Shown: positions 37,701-51,868 of the stretch, in pieces
Layout: the number at the start of each line of letters is the position of its first letter
Position numbering within the stretch: the stretch's first letter is position 1
Assembly: GCF_014839805.1 (NCBI RefSeq)
Contig: NC_051138.1
Coordinates: forward strand, 16,272,020 to 16,336,019
From: Manduca sexta
Lineage: Eukaryota; Arthropoda; Insecta; Lepidoptera; Sphingidae
Reading direction: 5' to 3'
DNA: 64,000 nucleotides
Notes under the pieces: generated by a model
What the model saw: only the letters and a program-made list of their open reading frames with translations
Told to the model about the DNA's origin: nothing
Database searches by the model: none
Made by a program: the position numbers and the translations under genes

Positions 37701-38894
37701 CGTAAATTGGGCTCCGTAAATAGTATCGATACTGAAGCACACATCCGTCGCTACTTCTACCGAATATGTTTCAACTTTTTTTTTATTATTATAACACTAC
37801 CTGTAATTTCTCGCCATATAATTACATATATACAAAATGACAATAACTGAACTCTAAACATACTTTTTTAACTATTTGATTAAAACATCAGCTTCTAATG
37901 ACCCACTAAAATCAGAAGACATCCATCTCTGAAGTATCATCATGACATGAATTCCTTGTGCATGTCTGCTCGATAAAACCACGGTTAAAATATTTCTACA
38001 ACTCAACAGGTTAACAGAAAATAACTTATCATAAGCAGTATAATAGATGTCAGTCGTAAGGTTTTATCTGATATTTTACTTTTTTTTGTTCATAATGTTA
38101 TTACCAACAATAAACCACCACCACCACCATGGTACACTTCAAAATTGCAAGAATACTCAAAGACAAATACAAATGTTTTTGCAATCTCAGATTACCATTC
38201 CCACTGTTTATCAAAAATTGAGCGAAGGTTAACCAACCAAGCTTAGTGTTACAGCTAGTACGGCAACACAATCCAGTATACCATTTCAGAGTCACCATAT
38301 TGTACCCTTATTCATTCGCAGAAATATTGCTCACATATTGTACCTTATTAGTATACTTAGAGAGCATCAATTGTTCAGAGCCATTGCGTAAGTGCTATGT
38401 AAGAATACCAAACATTTCAATTAATAAGCCAGTGCTTTTCAATTTATCCAGAGTCCAAGTACAGACAGAATAGTTTTTTTATCATGCTCCAAACCAGATC
38501 AGTGAGGGTATCTGGAACAGAAGATATGTATGTTATATTATATTATTATATTACATTTCTAAACAACAACGTTTGCTCTGTCTTATTTTCTTTACTCTGT
38601 TTTCCTAAATTGCATTTATACATCAACACAGTTGACTGGATTTTGGAACCTCGTATACCACAAATCACATAATATTGTACTCCTGCCGTATATTGTAGCT
38701 TAATCTCTTTATGTCAGACTGTAAGCTTTCCATGTAAGATTAATGAATTCACAGATATTATATATAGTTTATAATTAAATATAAACACTAAACCAGAAAC
38801 AGAACTAGAAAAACAGAAAGAAATTAAGTAAAAAGAATTAATGAAGCAGATCAGTAAAATAAAGCAGTCAAATCAGACAGAGTATGTTCTGACG
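37701..38894. other. AT-rich DNA after the retrotransposon relic
   Basis: Contains a short CAC repeat (38116-38130) and otherwise only short random-looking frames. Part may be the eroded 3' region of the RTE relic. Confidence 0.45.
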
Positions 38895-39262
38895 TAGTGT
38901 TACCAGGTGTCTCGATGTGCGCGGAATATCCCGGTTATCAGAGTTCTGGAGACGCGTCCCGATTTGCGACTGATTGGGACATTAAATGTCCCGAAAATCA
39001 ATAAATTTATCAAAAGACATTATTATCAAAAATAAACAACACATCACATCACTAGCCCTGTAGGTATAGTTTTATTTTGTTCTGTTGTTTAGAGACGCGA
39101 CTGTACCGTGATCTATGATTCGATGTTAAAACAGAAATTGCAATGAAAACCAACATTAGCATGACTTGCAGTATTTTTTTTTTTGTGTTTCGACCTTCTA
39201 CCTGGATCCCGATTTGTTTTACCTGTTGCCCGATTTCAAACAAATAGGACCTAGTAACACTA
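38895..39262. mobile_element. hAT-like terminal-repeat element in a minisatellite
   Basis: The 368-bp element has ends TAGTGTTACCAGGT and, on the opposite strand, TAGTGTTACTAGGT. The right flank begins ATCAGAAT, the start of a 32-bp tandem unit. The left flank (38872-38894) is a degenerate copy of the same unit ending TTCTGACG, so the element appears to have inserted within a unit with an 8-bp duplication, one side of which has since mutated. No coding capacity. Confidence 0.65.
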
Positions 39263-39467
39263 ATCAGAATGCTCATGGCTACAGACAGAATATGATCAGA
39301 AGGCTCATGGCCACAGACAGAATATGATCAGAATGCTCATGACTACAGACAGAATATGATCAGAATGCTCATGGTTACAGACAGAATATGACCAGAATGG
39401 TCATGGCTACAGACAGAATATGATCAAAATGGTCACGGCTGCAGATAGAATATTATCAAAAGGCTCA
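39263..39467 (+). repeat. 32-bp minisatellite, at least 6.4 units
   Basis: Six full 32-bp units and 13 bases of a seventh run up to the gap. Each follows the pattern ATCAGAATGCTCATGG then CTACAGACAGAATATG. Later units are more diverged (ACCAGAATGG, ATCAAAATGG). The true array length is hidden by the gap. Confidence 0.95.
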
Positions 39468-39967
39468 NNNNNNNNNNNNNNNNNNNNNNNNNNNNNNNNN
39501 NNNNNNNNNNNNNNNNNNNNNNNNNNNNNNNNNNNNNNNNNNNNNNNNNNNNNNNNNNNNNNNNNNNNNNNNNNNNNNNNNNNNNNNNNNNNNNNNNNNN
39601 NNNNNNNNNNNNNNNNNNNNNNNNNNNNNNNNNNNNNNNNNNNNNNNNNNNNNNNNNNNNNNNNNNNNNNNNNNNNNNNNNNNNNNNNNNNNNNNNNNNN
39701 NNNNNNNNNNNNNNNNNNNNNNNNNNNNNNNNNNNNNNNNNNNNNNNNNNNNNNNNNNNNNNNNNNNNNNNNNNNNNNNNNNNNNNNNNNNNNNNNNNNN
39801 NNNNNNNNNNNNNNNNNNNNNNNNNNNNNNNNNNNNNNNNNNNNNNNNNNNNNNNNNNNNNNNNNNNNNNNNNNNNNNNNNNNNNNNNNNNNNNNNNNNN
39901 NNNNNNNNNNNNNNNNNNNNNNNNNNNNNNNNNNNNNNNNNNNNNNNNNNNNNNNNNNNNNNNNNNN
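39468..39967. other. Assembly gap, 500 N
   Basis: Exactly 500 N, a conventional scaffolding spacer and not a measured gap. The left contig ends inside a 32-bp minisatellite. The right contig is the second copy of the 17-kb block. Open frames read through the N run have no meaning. Confidence 0.99.
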
Positions 39968-40112
39968 ATACGCATAAATGCGGGTTGCAAATCGTTCTAA
40001 TGATTACGAAAGAATTATATATAAATTACGAAAGGGCAGCTGATAGGAATTCGGTTATATGAACCTCGCCATTGGTGGGCGAATTGAAATTTCCAACGAC
40101 GATATTTAATTT

Positions 40113-40447
40113 ATAATAATAATAAATAATAATATCAGCCCTGTGTTATATACTTGCCCACTGCTGAGCACGGGCCTCCTCTACTACTGAGAGGGATTAG
40201 GCCTTAGTCCACCACGCTGGCCTAGTGCGGATTTGTAGACTTCACACACCTTCGAAATTCCTATAGAGAACTTCTCAGATGTGCAGGTTTCCTCACGATG
40301 TTTTCCTTCACCGTTAAAGTGAACGATAAATTCACAAAGAATACTCACATGATTTTTTAGAAAAGTCAGAGGTGTGTGCCCTTGGGATTTGAACCTGCGG
40401 ACATTCGTCTCGGCAGTCTGTTCCACACCCAACTAGGCTATCGCCGC
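40113..40447 (-). mobile_element. tRNA-derived SINE, family A, second-copy allele
   Basis: Counterpart of 6538-6870, with a differently interrupted TAA tail (TAATAATAAATAAT). Confidence 0.95.
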
Positions 40448-42395
40448 TTTTAATTTAATTTATATTTGAACCAAAATATCAAATCGTACAAACCATTCCA
40501 TTTTCCCACACGAATACTTTTAATAACAACATACAAAAACCCAACCCCAAGAATGCATTTTTGCACTGCTAAAATCTTATTCACCTAACGTTTTTTGCAA
40601 CGAACATTCCTAGTCACGCAACCAGTGGAATTCCTCGCCTCTACCAGCGACAAAGCTGTGTTACGTAACGAACCAGTCTCTGACCGCGCGAGCCGGTCCG
40701 AAGGGCAATATGTAGGGCACTCGATCTACTGCTGGCCAATAACAACCACCGCTGTTATATTCATTTTGAGACTGGACTATACTTTAGATATAGTATGTAT
40801 TGCAGTTTATTTAGTACTATAAGCTGTTATTGATTTTTGTGACATAGTGCTATTAAGTGTGCTATTATGGAGACACAAAATACGAAACACTACATACTAA
40901 AGCCTAGCAAAGTATTATAAACAGTGAAGGCTTATATTTGATACTTACATGGTGTCAGATTTATACCTCGTTGCAAAACATTTTCTTTGTGTACAGGAAA
41001 TATTTACAATTATAAAAACTGCTGCACGCACGCCAAATTGGTATTAGGTATCAAGTATTGAAGTATACTGGCTACAATATCTGCTATCAGTATTGCTATC
41101 GGCTATCTACAACAATAGTCAACAAACCCAATAAACTCCGCAAAACTACTGACCTAGTAAACATAATAAATGCAAGGAAAAATCCAATTAAACGGAATGC
41201 AGCACGATTTAACCAGTTGTCCTTTCACTAAAACTAACCAATAACTACAAGAGAAAGTGTTGAAACACTTCAATGTAGGAAACTGATATATTTTGTAACA
41301 GATAACATAATTGCACGGTATCGAGCATCGCGTGGGCCTTTGCATGTATTATACTAGTCTGGGAAGTTATGAAAAAACGACAAAATAACCCAAAGTAATC
41401 AATACGTTCTTTTTAATTCAAAATTGTAACAAGGCGGCATTATGGTGTCGATTGGCCAGAGATCACTTTTCTTCAATTGATACTCTATCAGACGACTCCG
41501 CTTATCATTAGGTGCAGAGGAAAAGCTTTATCATGCGCGAATATAAAATAACATCAACCTTAAGGATGTAGTTATTGCACTTATTACAATTCAAATGTCG
41601 CATAAAATGTCCTGATCTTGCGCTATAATACTAAATCGTCGAATGAGGCGACCTTATCAAGTCAGTAATATTGACACTTAGAAAAATTGATTGACATTTT
41701 GATGTATGGAGTTGGCGTCTCTGCTCACAAAATTATCGAAAAAAGGCAGTATTAATGTAGTTGTGCGTATGGCCTGGATATTATTTGAGGTCTAATTATC
41801 CTCTATCGGAAATCCTACTTACTCAAGCAAAGTGTGGAGAGACAAAGTCAGCAGTAAAGATATTAAACCTTTGGCCTACACTGCACGCGGTTGTGTTCAA
41901 TAAACGCACATACTTATTATTCGATCTTACATTGATTTATATAGTATGTTATACACGAAGGCCTTGTAGGAAGCTTCCGTGCTGATAGGTGTTATTTGTT
42001 TTGATCTATGAATGCAATCATTCAAAACTTCCTCTAACGTTGAAACTTATTTCAAACAGAACTGCAAAACTACCACCACGATTGCTTTTCTGTAAAGTAT
42101 AATAAATCTAGTTCTAATCTAGAGACAATCGATTTATACTATCAGGTACCCAATGAAACCGATGCAATCATGCTATACATATTTACAGATTTTGTAGGAG
42201 TGAAGTAATTTGTTAGCATACTAAACTTGCAGTCTTTGTGAGCTACCCGGACATTCAATCTAAATTTTGACAGTTAATGTAAATACAGTCGTATCGGTAA
42301 GACTTTACGATCGGAGTTCAATGACGAATACAAGTCGATTGGATATAAATGCCAAAGTACCTATTGGTAGTAGGTCTCTTATACGTGAATTTCCG

Positions 42396-42646
42396 CCTGA
42401 GTAGGTACCACCACAATATCAATTTCTGCCGTGCCATGCAACAGTGTGTATTCATTGTATCTAGTGTAACTACTGAACACAATAACATTTAACATCTCAT
42501 GTCTCAGGATGGCGAACGCGGGTGAATAAAAAATTATACTTTGAAATTCAAGGTGTTGGATGGTGTTTCTACTGTTTATGGGCGGTCTTATCGCTTATTA
42601 TCAGGCGACCGGCAAGCTCGTCTCGTCAATCAAACAATAAAAAAAT
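42396..42646 (+). mobile_element. LINE-like 3' tail, family C, second-copy allele
   Basis: Counterpart of 8821-9071. Confidence 0.72.
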
Positions 42647-43803
42647 ATGTTCACTTCGTTTATTTAAAAAATTACGAAGAGTAATGTTACTGCTTATTGA
42701 TTTATAAAAACTTATAATGTTTGCTATTTATACTCGACATTGATAAGATTACTAATGAATGATGGCAACCATAATAAGAATATGAAGAATCTATACTCGC
42801 AAACATATATCAAGACTACTACCCCAAAGCTCTCTCTTTGTTCATACAATGTGAGGGTTAAAATATTAATTCCATAATAATAAAGAAGTTACATGAAATT
42901 ATTACGTGTTACATCACAACTGTCGTGACTACGCCGTTAAGTTTCTAAACGGAGTTTAATTATTCAAACTAACTGACAAGCGGAAATTAATGTCATATTA
43001 AATTTAATTTTCTGCTATGATTAATTCCGTTTAACAAGGTCACCTGTGCAAACTTAAATTTTCCGGTACAGCTTTTGAATCCGTTACCTGTCATTTTGCA
43101 AACAATTATGGATCACTATAGTTTATCGCATTACTACTACTACTATGCATATTGAAATCGCTAACAAAGGTGCTATAAATCCTTTCCGTAGTAAAATAAA
43201 TCTAATCAAACTATCTGATATTTTTTTCTAACTTCAATTTGTCCCATGATATAGAAAATCAAGAATATAGTAAATTCTTATAAAATTCATAGCCAAGTTT
43301 TATTTCCGCTAGTCAGTAAACAAAAAAATACTAAGATTTTTCGTTAAAGCTTACTTCATCATACACAGATTAGTATCATTAAAGCAATTTCGTGCTAAAA
43401 TAATAAACCATAAACCCATTACAAAGCCCAATAAACAAAAGATAGAGGCTCGAAGAAAAGATTTCAACGCGCTCGCATCGTAGGCGTGGGCTTAGATCTA
43501 CGATAAGCCCACAATGGGATAAGCACAAAGAAATTCATACAATATCACACTCACACGACTAACCTCGACCCATATTATGACAAGTGATTATGTCATAATA
43601 TATGCAACCTCATCCAGATATGACTACGGTTTCACTTTTTTCGTGTATAAAATTATCCAAATGGTAAAAAATTCTAATTTATTTCGTCGTAAGCGAAAGC
43701 CTGTGTGGATATTAGAACTTTATTTAGTTGATAAATAGTATGCATCATCGTGGGCATGTTTTACCCAATATAATTACTAGGTATTAAAGCTGCACAGTGA
43801 GCG

Positions 43804-43991
43804 CTGTATGATGGTTTGTATTGAATATTTGTGATTATGTTTCGCTATTATTAGTATTAATAAGGTTCATAATGTTTACCATAGAACCCGAACTTAGGAC
43901 TGTACGGTGGTCTGTATTGAATATATTTTATAATATTTCGCTTATATTAGTACTAATACAGTTCATGTTTACCAAATCGACTCAAACTTAA
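43804..43991 (+). repeat. Tandem duplication, second-copy allele
   Basis: Counterpart of 10233-10420, with the second unit starting at 43900. Confidence 0.8.
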
Positions 43992-45694
43992 GACTTTCTA
44001 AAACCAAACCACACATGCTGCATCAAGATCTGGTACTGAACTTATATACCTCCTGCAATTCTTTGACCTCACGATCTCATACATAAAGCCACCAACAAAA
44101 GGTTCTTGTCCTTACACAGCATTTGAAAACAATGCACTCCGATTAATCTCAGCCGACCCTTTCAATGTACTAGCATCATAAATAAACATTGTGAAATGAT
44201 GACTTTCCATCAACCATCATTTGGTACTATGATTAATGACAGAACAGTAATGATTAAAAATATTGCAATCACTCGTGAGTGGAATCTATTGCTTGATATA
44301 GGATAGGCTAAGTGTGGATTTTGATGAAGGCGCCGCGCAGACACTCTCCACTTGTTACACGATTCACGACACAAAATAGCAGCGTTTTATTTGTATACCA
44401 TATTAATTATTTTAACTATTTTTTTGAACTAATTTAATCATCGACTAATGAATTCATAGTCCGTTTACATTCCTTCTTAGCTCAAGTGGATTTATGAAAC
44501 GAAATATACAAGGGCTCGTTGCTTATGTCTCTCGCAATTTAATGGCATCTGCGGATTTAAGCGGATGATTGATGGTTGAGAGTTTAATATCATCAAACTA
44601 ATTAACTATTTAGTTCTTAATACAAAACTATATCTATCGATCTCTGTTCAATGTTGTTTGTGAATTTTAAAGAACTGTTCCATAATCCACTTAAAAATTT
44701 ATCAGAATTTTATTAATACAATAAATCCTACTACCTTCGCAGTTAATTTCAAGTAACACTTTTGTTCAGTAATGTTTAATTTTCCCTCATTGTAACACAA
44801 AATAATTAACCAAATTAGAAAGCCTTAAACAATTATACAATCATTCATAACCATGATTACGTGAATTAAATTACATTTAACTTTCATAACCTTGGCTGGA
44901 CGAAAGCAACCGTTTAACGTTACTCATTTACATTTAACTAAAATAGTTCACACTTTCAGTCACAGCCTTGGGTTATGCGAACGACTTTCATGCAAAATAT
45001 AACTGCTGTTTACTTGATTTGAAATTTCGCCACACTGGGTGGTGACAGGGCCGAAGCTGGTTCGAATAGGTACTTAAAATTATTATTAAAACTATTTTGC
45101 AGATTGTATCGTGGTTTTTATATTATAATTTTCTCCCGATGTTTCGAAGACAGCCTTCGTGGTCACGGGGCTGATTGAGGTGTTGGCCACTAATAAGTCA
45201 AAATGACATTATCTACCTTTTTACAATTATGCATTTTTTTTATTTTTGGCTGTTGGTGGCCCGATCTACGCAGAATGAGTTCACAATATCTTGAAGAAGG
45301 TAGCCGGTCAAAATAGTTTTATTTTATTGTCTAACATTTGCGTAAAGAAAAGAAATCATTATACTTAAAATTAATTATATTTAAGATACGATACTTTATT
45401 CAAGTTTGGATGTTTATTAAAAGTAAACGCGGAAACGTTAGCACGGATTTTGATGAAAACACACAGGTAAACCAAATCTAGGACTGCTAGACTTAAATAT
45501 AGAAAACTGCCAGTTGGACTTTAATAACTAGAGAAGAATATCACGTCGGCAAATTCAAGCACCACATTTTTGCGCTTCACTTCACGTAACATTAGGTGCA
45601 GAAAATGCTCTTTAACGTGCCATAAAAAAAAAAGAAAACAAAAATTTCAGGCTATGGGTATAATAAATATATTATAGCAGTTTGAAAAACTCAT

Positions 45695-45899
45695 GTTTTT
45701 TTTATTGCTTTGAATGACGATTAATTTAGCCTGTTGGTAAGCGATACGACTGCCTATAAACAGTAAAAACACCATCCAACATCTTGAATCACAAAGTATT
45801 GTTTGGTATTCCACTGTACCTGCTATCCATAGATATGAGATGTTAAGTCTTATTATATCCAGTAGTCACTGGCTACAATGTCCTTCAAACCGGAATTAT
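45695..45899 (-). mobile_element. LINE-like 3' tail, family C, second-copy allele
   Basis: Counterpart of 12122-12325. Confidence 0.65.
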
Positions 45900-47467
45900 A
45901 TAAGTTCAAAATCGATTTTTTAATTAACTTCATGTAAATCAACAAACCGATTTAACTTAATTTTAAGGCTTCACAAGACTTATAATACACTAAACCTATA
46001 AGTCAAATTGGATGTCTATAGTCATAAGTTCGATACGTAACAACCTTTAGTGCATAATTGCATTGTTGTCTGAATCAGATCAACCTTGCGTCGCGGCTCG
46101 CAATTAATTTAACATTCGCATCGAATGCGGCTGTTTTGCGAAGGTCTTGCTATATTCTGGAAGTTACGACTTTGGAAAAAAATCATCTCTACATGTCTTC
46201 GTTACAAGCCTTCTAAAAGCTAATTTCTGTGTATGCGCAGCGTCTTAATCCTTAATAACATTTTTAGAATAATTTCCTCTATAGCTAAATTGAATGGTAT
46301 ATTAATAATTATTATGGTTAAATTGAACGAGAATCGAACATTAAGTGTTTATATTTTACAAATTATTTGAATTTCATGAACTCAAAACAACATTAACACG
46401 AAAATATTTCGAAACTCATAGAATACTTTGATATATATAAGTAGACGCTATTAATGTATAACACCGATAGACTATTAATCAACATGTAGGTCAAAAAACT
46501 ACATTGAATGAACCATTAACACACATCTTTTAATGTTGAATAACAAACCACTGTTCAGGTCCACATGATTAAAAAGTATAAGAAAACTTTATACGGAATA
46601 TTTATTTATTCTACTTCATATACATCAATGTATAAAGACGGACTATTGATGCAAGGTAAAGATATTTTTTGTTATCTTAATTTATTAAATGTTTTTTTTA
46701 TTACATATGTAGAAAATTATATATTACAGTAGCGAGGAGTGAAAATATTTAAAAGGGAACCCGACACAATATAATATAGATACTAATCAGTCTGCCAAGC
46801 GTTCTAATGATAATAAAATTTTACACAAAGTCGAAAGGTAAGCCGGCAGGAATCGGGTAATATGAACCTTACATTGATATATTAATTAACGAATCTAAGG
46901 CATCCCATGCAGGTAATGTCAACTTTGTCAAGAAGCAATTGCTGAAGTCGCTTCAGCAACTGTCAGTTTTATAATATAATGTTCCTCAGCAAGATGAAAG
47001 CGTTTATGCGACACCGTAGGGACTTCAATGTTCATGAACTCTTTGAAACGTTAATGACGTATTACAGAGAAAACCCGCCATGACGGCGTCAGTATAGAAA
47101 GCGAGTGACAAAACTAGATCACACGTCCCTGGTCAAGAGTAGGTTTCCGCTACTTTTTACAACTTCCCATTCGTTAAATGTGAGAAAATGTGTAAAATGA
47201 GTCTATATTTGTGAAGTAAATTGTATGCTTTCGCTTTCTTGCGTCTCGCTCTAACATGTACTAAATGAAAGAGACGATTTATGTCTTAATGTGCGAATGT
47301 TAGCAGATAAATGTCACGTTTATGGTCTATGTTGATAATACTAAAGGCTCGTTAGTTACGTTATAATTACGCTTGACATAACTATTCTTTCATAATAAAA
47401 TATATAACAATTTCTTCAGTATGGAACTGTTCTTTTGATAAAAACCTAGTGTTGCGCGACGATGGGG

Positions 47468-47515
47468 ACCAAAATGCATTGTATATGAAGGCGTTTATAT
47501 ACAATGCATTTTGGT
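47468..47515. repeat. Perfect 19-bp hairpin, second-copy allele
   Basis: Identical to 13905-13952 in arms and loop. Sequence on both sides is clearly diverged. Confidence 0.9.
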
Positions 47516-48908
47516 GAACGTGTGTACTAAATGTGACGAATGCCTTATTGCACTAATTATATTGCTTGATGCTTTATCATGGCCATAGATTAGTTTAATT
47601 GCCAAGGATTACTCATGTAATTTCATTGTTTTGTGTTTCGTTTTCTATGGAGGGAATTGGATAATTAATATTTCGGACTACACTCTTTCTATTTGATTAA
47701 TTTTGTTGCTCGATAAGAACAAATTATTGTTCCCTGAGATTCGCCGAGCTTCACCACTCGAAGTCATAAAATGCTGCTACTAATCCTGGTTTGCAGGAGC
47801 TCTAGTGGTGTGTGTGAGGGCGGGAAGGTCTCTATGTTGTTTCAATTGTGTTATATAGGCATATGTCGATGAAAAGGTTGATAGCCTCAGGGAAGCAGTC
47901 GATGCTAAGCCATCAGTCACTTTAATTAGTGCATGTTGTTTTTCTGTATGGCTATTTTACACGCTCAGACTTCGGACGGTTTTCATACGCACGTATTGTA
48001 ATTTGTGCATGTATGTTTTAAACCAAAGTACACAGGTTCCAACTGATCGCGTTTATTGCATATTTTAGTTGCATTTAAAGCTTCTTCACTGTGTTTTTGA
48101 AACGTGTGCGTATTCTCAACGTCAACGTTTAACCATGATATTTGAATTGTTAATACCGTAACTATAACTTCGAAATAAAAACAAATCAGAAATCAAAACA
48201 TAATCGATTCACAGTTAAAGTGATCATAAAAACAAACAAACAAGCGTATATAATTGCTTAATTGTTTTTCGACTATCAATTCGCGGAACTAACTGCGAGG
48301 GATCTTTGGCACTGGCGCGTTAGACACAGTTGTTGGGGGTCAAAATGTCCAGTGTGGGGGTCAACGGGTAGTGGGAAGCGCCGGCGGCCCTGACCTCTGA
48401 CACCTTGTTTAAAACAATGATTTAGACACACGCGTAATTCCATTACTACGCACAAACGAAAGGATGTTTGTATTGTAGAGAATAGTTTCAATTTGCTGTA
48501 TATTTTACTATTGTTTAGAGGTGAAAATGTAAAGATAATAAATTAAAAAAAAATATGTGTTAAAATATTTTTTAAAACATACAATTAATTAAACTGCAAA
48601 AATATAAATTACTTTTCTCTTTTACTTAAAATTTATTTCTACTTTCATAATTCCTAGATTACAACAGAAAAAAATCAAGCACCTATCTTTGCACATGACT
48701 GTTTGTGCAAAAAGGCAACTAGTACACACTCTTCTACATACCATAAGGCATTTACATTACCAGGCAACACATTTAACGAAATTCACGTAAATTTTCGCTG
48801 CAATACTCATATTTAAAACCTGTTTATATTATACAACTTATTATAATATGCAAAGAAATTAATAAATAACGTAACATTAGCGATGTTGTAATGTTACATA
48901 TGACATTG

Positions 48909-49097
48909 TAGCCAGTGTAACTATTGGACATAGTAAGACTTAACGCCTCATGTCTCAGGATGGCGAGCGCAGTGTAATACCATACAATACTTTGTAATCC
49001 AAGGTGTTGGTCGATGTTTCTACTGTTTATGGGTGATCGTAATGCTTACCATCAGCCAAACGGTAAGCTCTTCTCGTCATTCGAAGCAATAAAAAAA
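48909..49097 (+). mobile_element. LINE-like 3' tail, family C, second-copy allele
   Basis: Counterpart of 15345-15533. Confidence 0.72.
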
Positions 49098-51573
49098 TAT
49101 ATATTACTTTTTAAACTAAATATGGTAACAGATGCAATATGTGAGTCTAGGTTCAGCTTTAAATTTAAAGGTTAACATTTTAGACTAACAATAAAAAATT
49201 ATGTGAGAATTATGTATTGCCTTGTGAAAATATTTTAGTCACTAAAATACACACAATGTCAGCGCAACTTCACTTAAATCGGATCCGGATGGAACAGATT
49301 TTAGTTAATTAAAAGTTTCAGTTAACAAATATTTTTTAATTTTTCAACTATATGACACAACGAACAGTTCATTGGCCTTATAGTAAAAGCTCGTTTGGCC
49401 ATAAATAGTAATAACATATAAACGTAAACGGCAACACCCAGAGCTTTGTAGTTCATAGCTTTGCGAAGTAGTGCACAAAGCTCGTCACCCTAAAGCTTAG
49501 TTATTATTTTGGACAAGAACAATTGCGTTTACACTAGCTGCAATATTTCAATAATTCTATACTGATGCGACTCGCAACTATTGCAGAAAAAAAAATTGAA
49601 ATTAGCTTGCCTTGACTGTTTACACGGTCAAAAATGTTTGCAAAAGATAACGCCTGCAAATTTTCTTGCTAATTTAAGACTCGCTTTATGTCAAATCTTA
49701 ATACATATCGTGCTTAAAATCCGATCACAACAATGCTAGCACTCAACTACTTCTGTGGTGAATAGACAAAGCTAATAGATAGAAGAAGAAGTAAATTACC
49801 GTAAAAAATAGTCTGGGTAGGTATTAATCCAGATTGACATATGATTTAATACCCAGTACAAGCCTAAATCCTTTTCCTTCTATGATAAATTATATATATC
49901 TGCTAAAACAAGAATCCAATTTGCATAGCGCTATTTATAATTGTAGCACAGTAAGCATGCTAGTGAGTAACATTGCACAATCCATTATAATCGATTACAA
50001 TCGATTACATTTATACAACGCGATACAATCTGCATTACTTCACGTCGGCTAATAGATAGTTACGGAGGTAATGTGTTTATAGGTGTTTTATTAGTAACTA
50101 AGAAATTCGGTACGAACTGTGTACTTAATATAACAAATTATAATATTATGTGCTTTAACATCATATGTAATCGGCATAAAGTTAGTTCTAAATAAATAAA
50201 TTATCAACCCACACGACCATCAAAATGTGACAAGGTGAATAAATTTTTGTATGAATGTAAACTTAACAGTTCTTGCAAGTGGCTCAATCAAACATACATG
50301 TGTATTCCCCATGTATTGTGTTCATTTACCTAAACCTATCAGATCATAAATAACGTATCCGCACAAAACACAAACGTATTGTTAGGTTTCTTCTCAATGT
50401 CTCGTGGAATCTCACGCGCGATGTCATCTAAAAACTGTTATATCTCGTAATCGAGGCCCGTCGTGCGAGATTTTAACCATTAATATTCTCGTTCTCACGT
50501 ACTGTTGGAGTAATAACGTAGCGAGCTACATTAGATTCACATTTAGACGTACTGTAAGATTTAAAACCAATATTTAAGCAGACTATTAAAAAAATTATGT
50601 GTTCACTAGTTTTTTTTTCAACAACAAACAATAAAAAATCTAGACAATGAATTCCATTTTAAAATGGCGCCATTGCAAAAACGTTCTTAATTCAAATTAT
50701 GACATTCAAAGACGTTGACGCTATCAAAAATGAATTCTGACGATGTCTTTCTTGTCAAAATTACATACAATTATTGCGTTTAAAGATATGATCTAAACTA
50801 TAGTATAATGTAACAAAGAGTTACTTCAGCGCGGGTGAGTTTAAATGTTAGTAAATACTAAATTATAAGTTATGGAAACCGTTACAACGCGACCTGGATC
50901 TCACGGGATTATGACCTTCATAGGTTAAAATGAGGGACAATAAGGGGCCCACGCGTATTTACATAATCATGACATTGATATTTCTTTAATATTATTTATT
51001 AATTTTGCCAAACTTATTTGTGTCTTTAACCATGATAGAGTTTGTGTTACGACCATATATTGTTTCGCATCTTTATGTATATAGATTTTTGACGTTATTT
51101 CGGCTGATTAGAACGTGATCCAGTATGAATGTTTGCACTATTGTGAAATTAACTCGTTATACCGTATATTTCGTGTAGTTATCAAATACATTATTGGTCT
51201 GTTCAATATTTTACTGTAGTTATTATATTTTATTAGTGTAATTGATTTATCCGTTCTAATTGAAATCAATTAAAAGAATTTATCTCTACGAGCTAGGTTA
51301 TCGTACAACCATAATTCGAGATTTTAATTAAGATTTTTGATTAAACACCTATGTACATTTTGTATGCACATACTTTTGTAAGCCGACATAATAATTGCGA
51401 TGAATAAAAATCGTTCTTATTAGAATTATTCGTGAATTAATATCTATGTCATGGGAATAATGCCTTGAACTTAGCCTTGATTTACTCGCGATCAATTTCG
51501 GTACACAAAATCGCTTTTATCTAATAGTAGTGTACCAACATTATGAAAAGTAAAAATCCAAGTTTTATTTTAC

Positions 51574-51867
51574 AACTAGCTTTTGCTCGCGGCTTCGCCC
51601 GCGTGAAGAAGTTTTGTCCGGGATAAAAGTTCCACTTTATTATTTTCCCGGGATAGTAGCCTATAACCTTCCCAGGGCTTATACTATCTCCATACCAATT
51701 TTGCTTTCTTATACCACATCTTATGTCACGTCCCGTTCCCACGGGAATAAAAGTATCCTATGTCCGTCTCCTGGTTCTAAGCTAAATTTCCACAAATTTT
51801 CAGCCAAATCGGTTCATCCGTTCTTGAGTTATAAATAGTGTAACTAACACCAATTTCTTTTTTATAT
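51574..51867 (-). mobile_element. Retroelement end fragment, second-copy allele
   Basis: Counterpart of 18018-18318. The mariner is inserted against its TATATA end. Confidence 0.75.
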
Positions 51868-51868
51868 A

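Noticed and set aside
39263..39467. CRISPR-like regular repeats
   Set aside because: The units are contiguous with no spacers, and the genome is eukaryotic. It is a minisatellite.
39420..39990. Long open frames on both strands
   Set aside because: They consist almost wholly of N; the same holds for 58396-59121.
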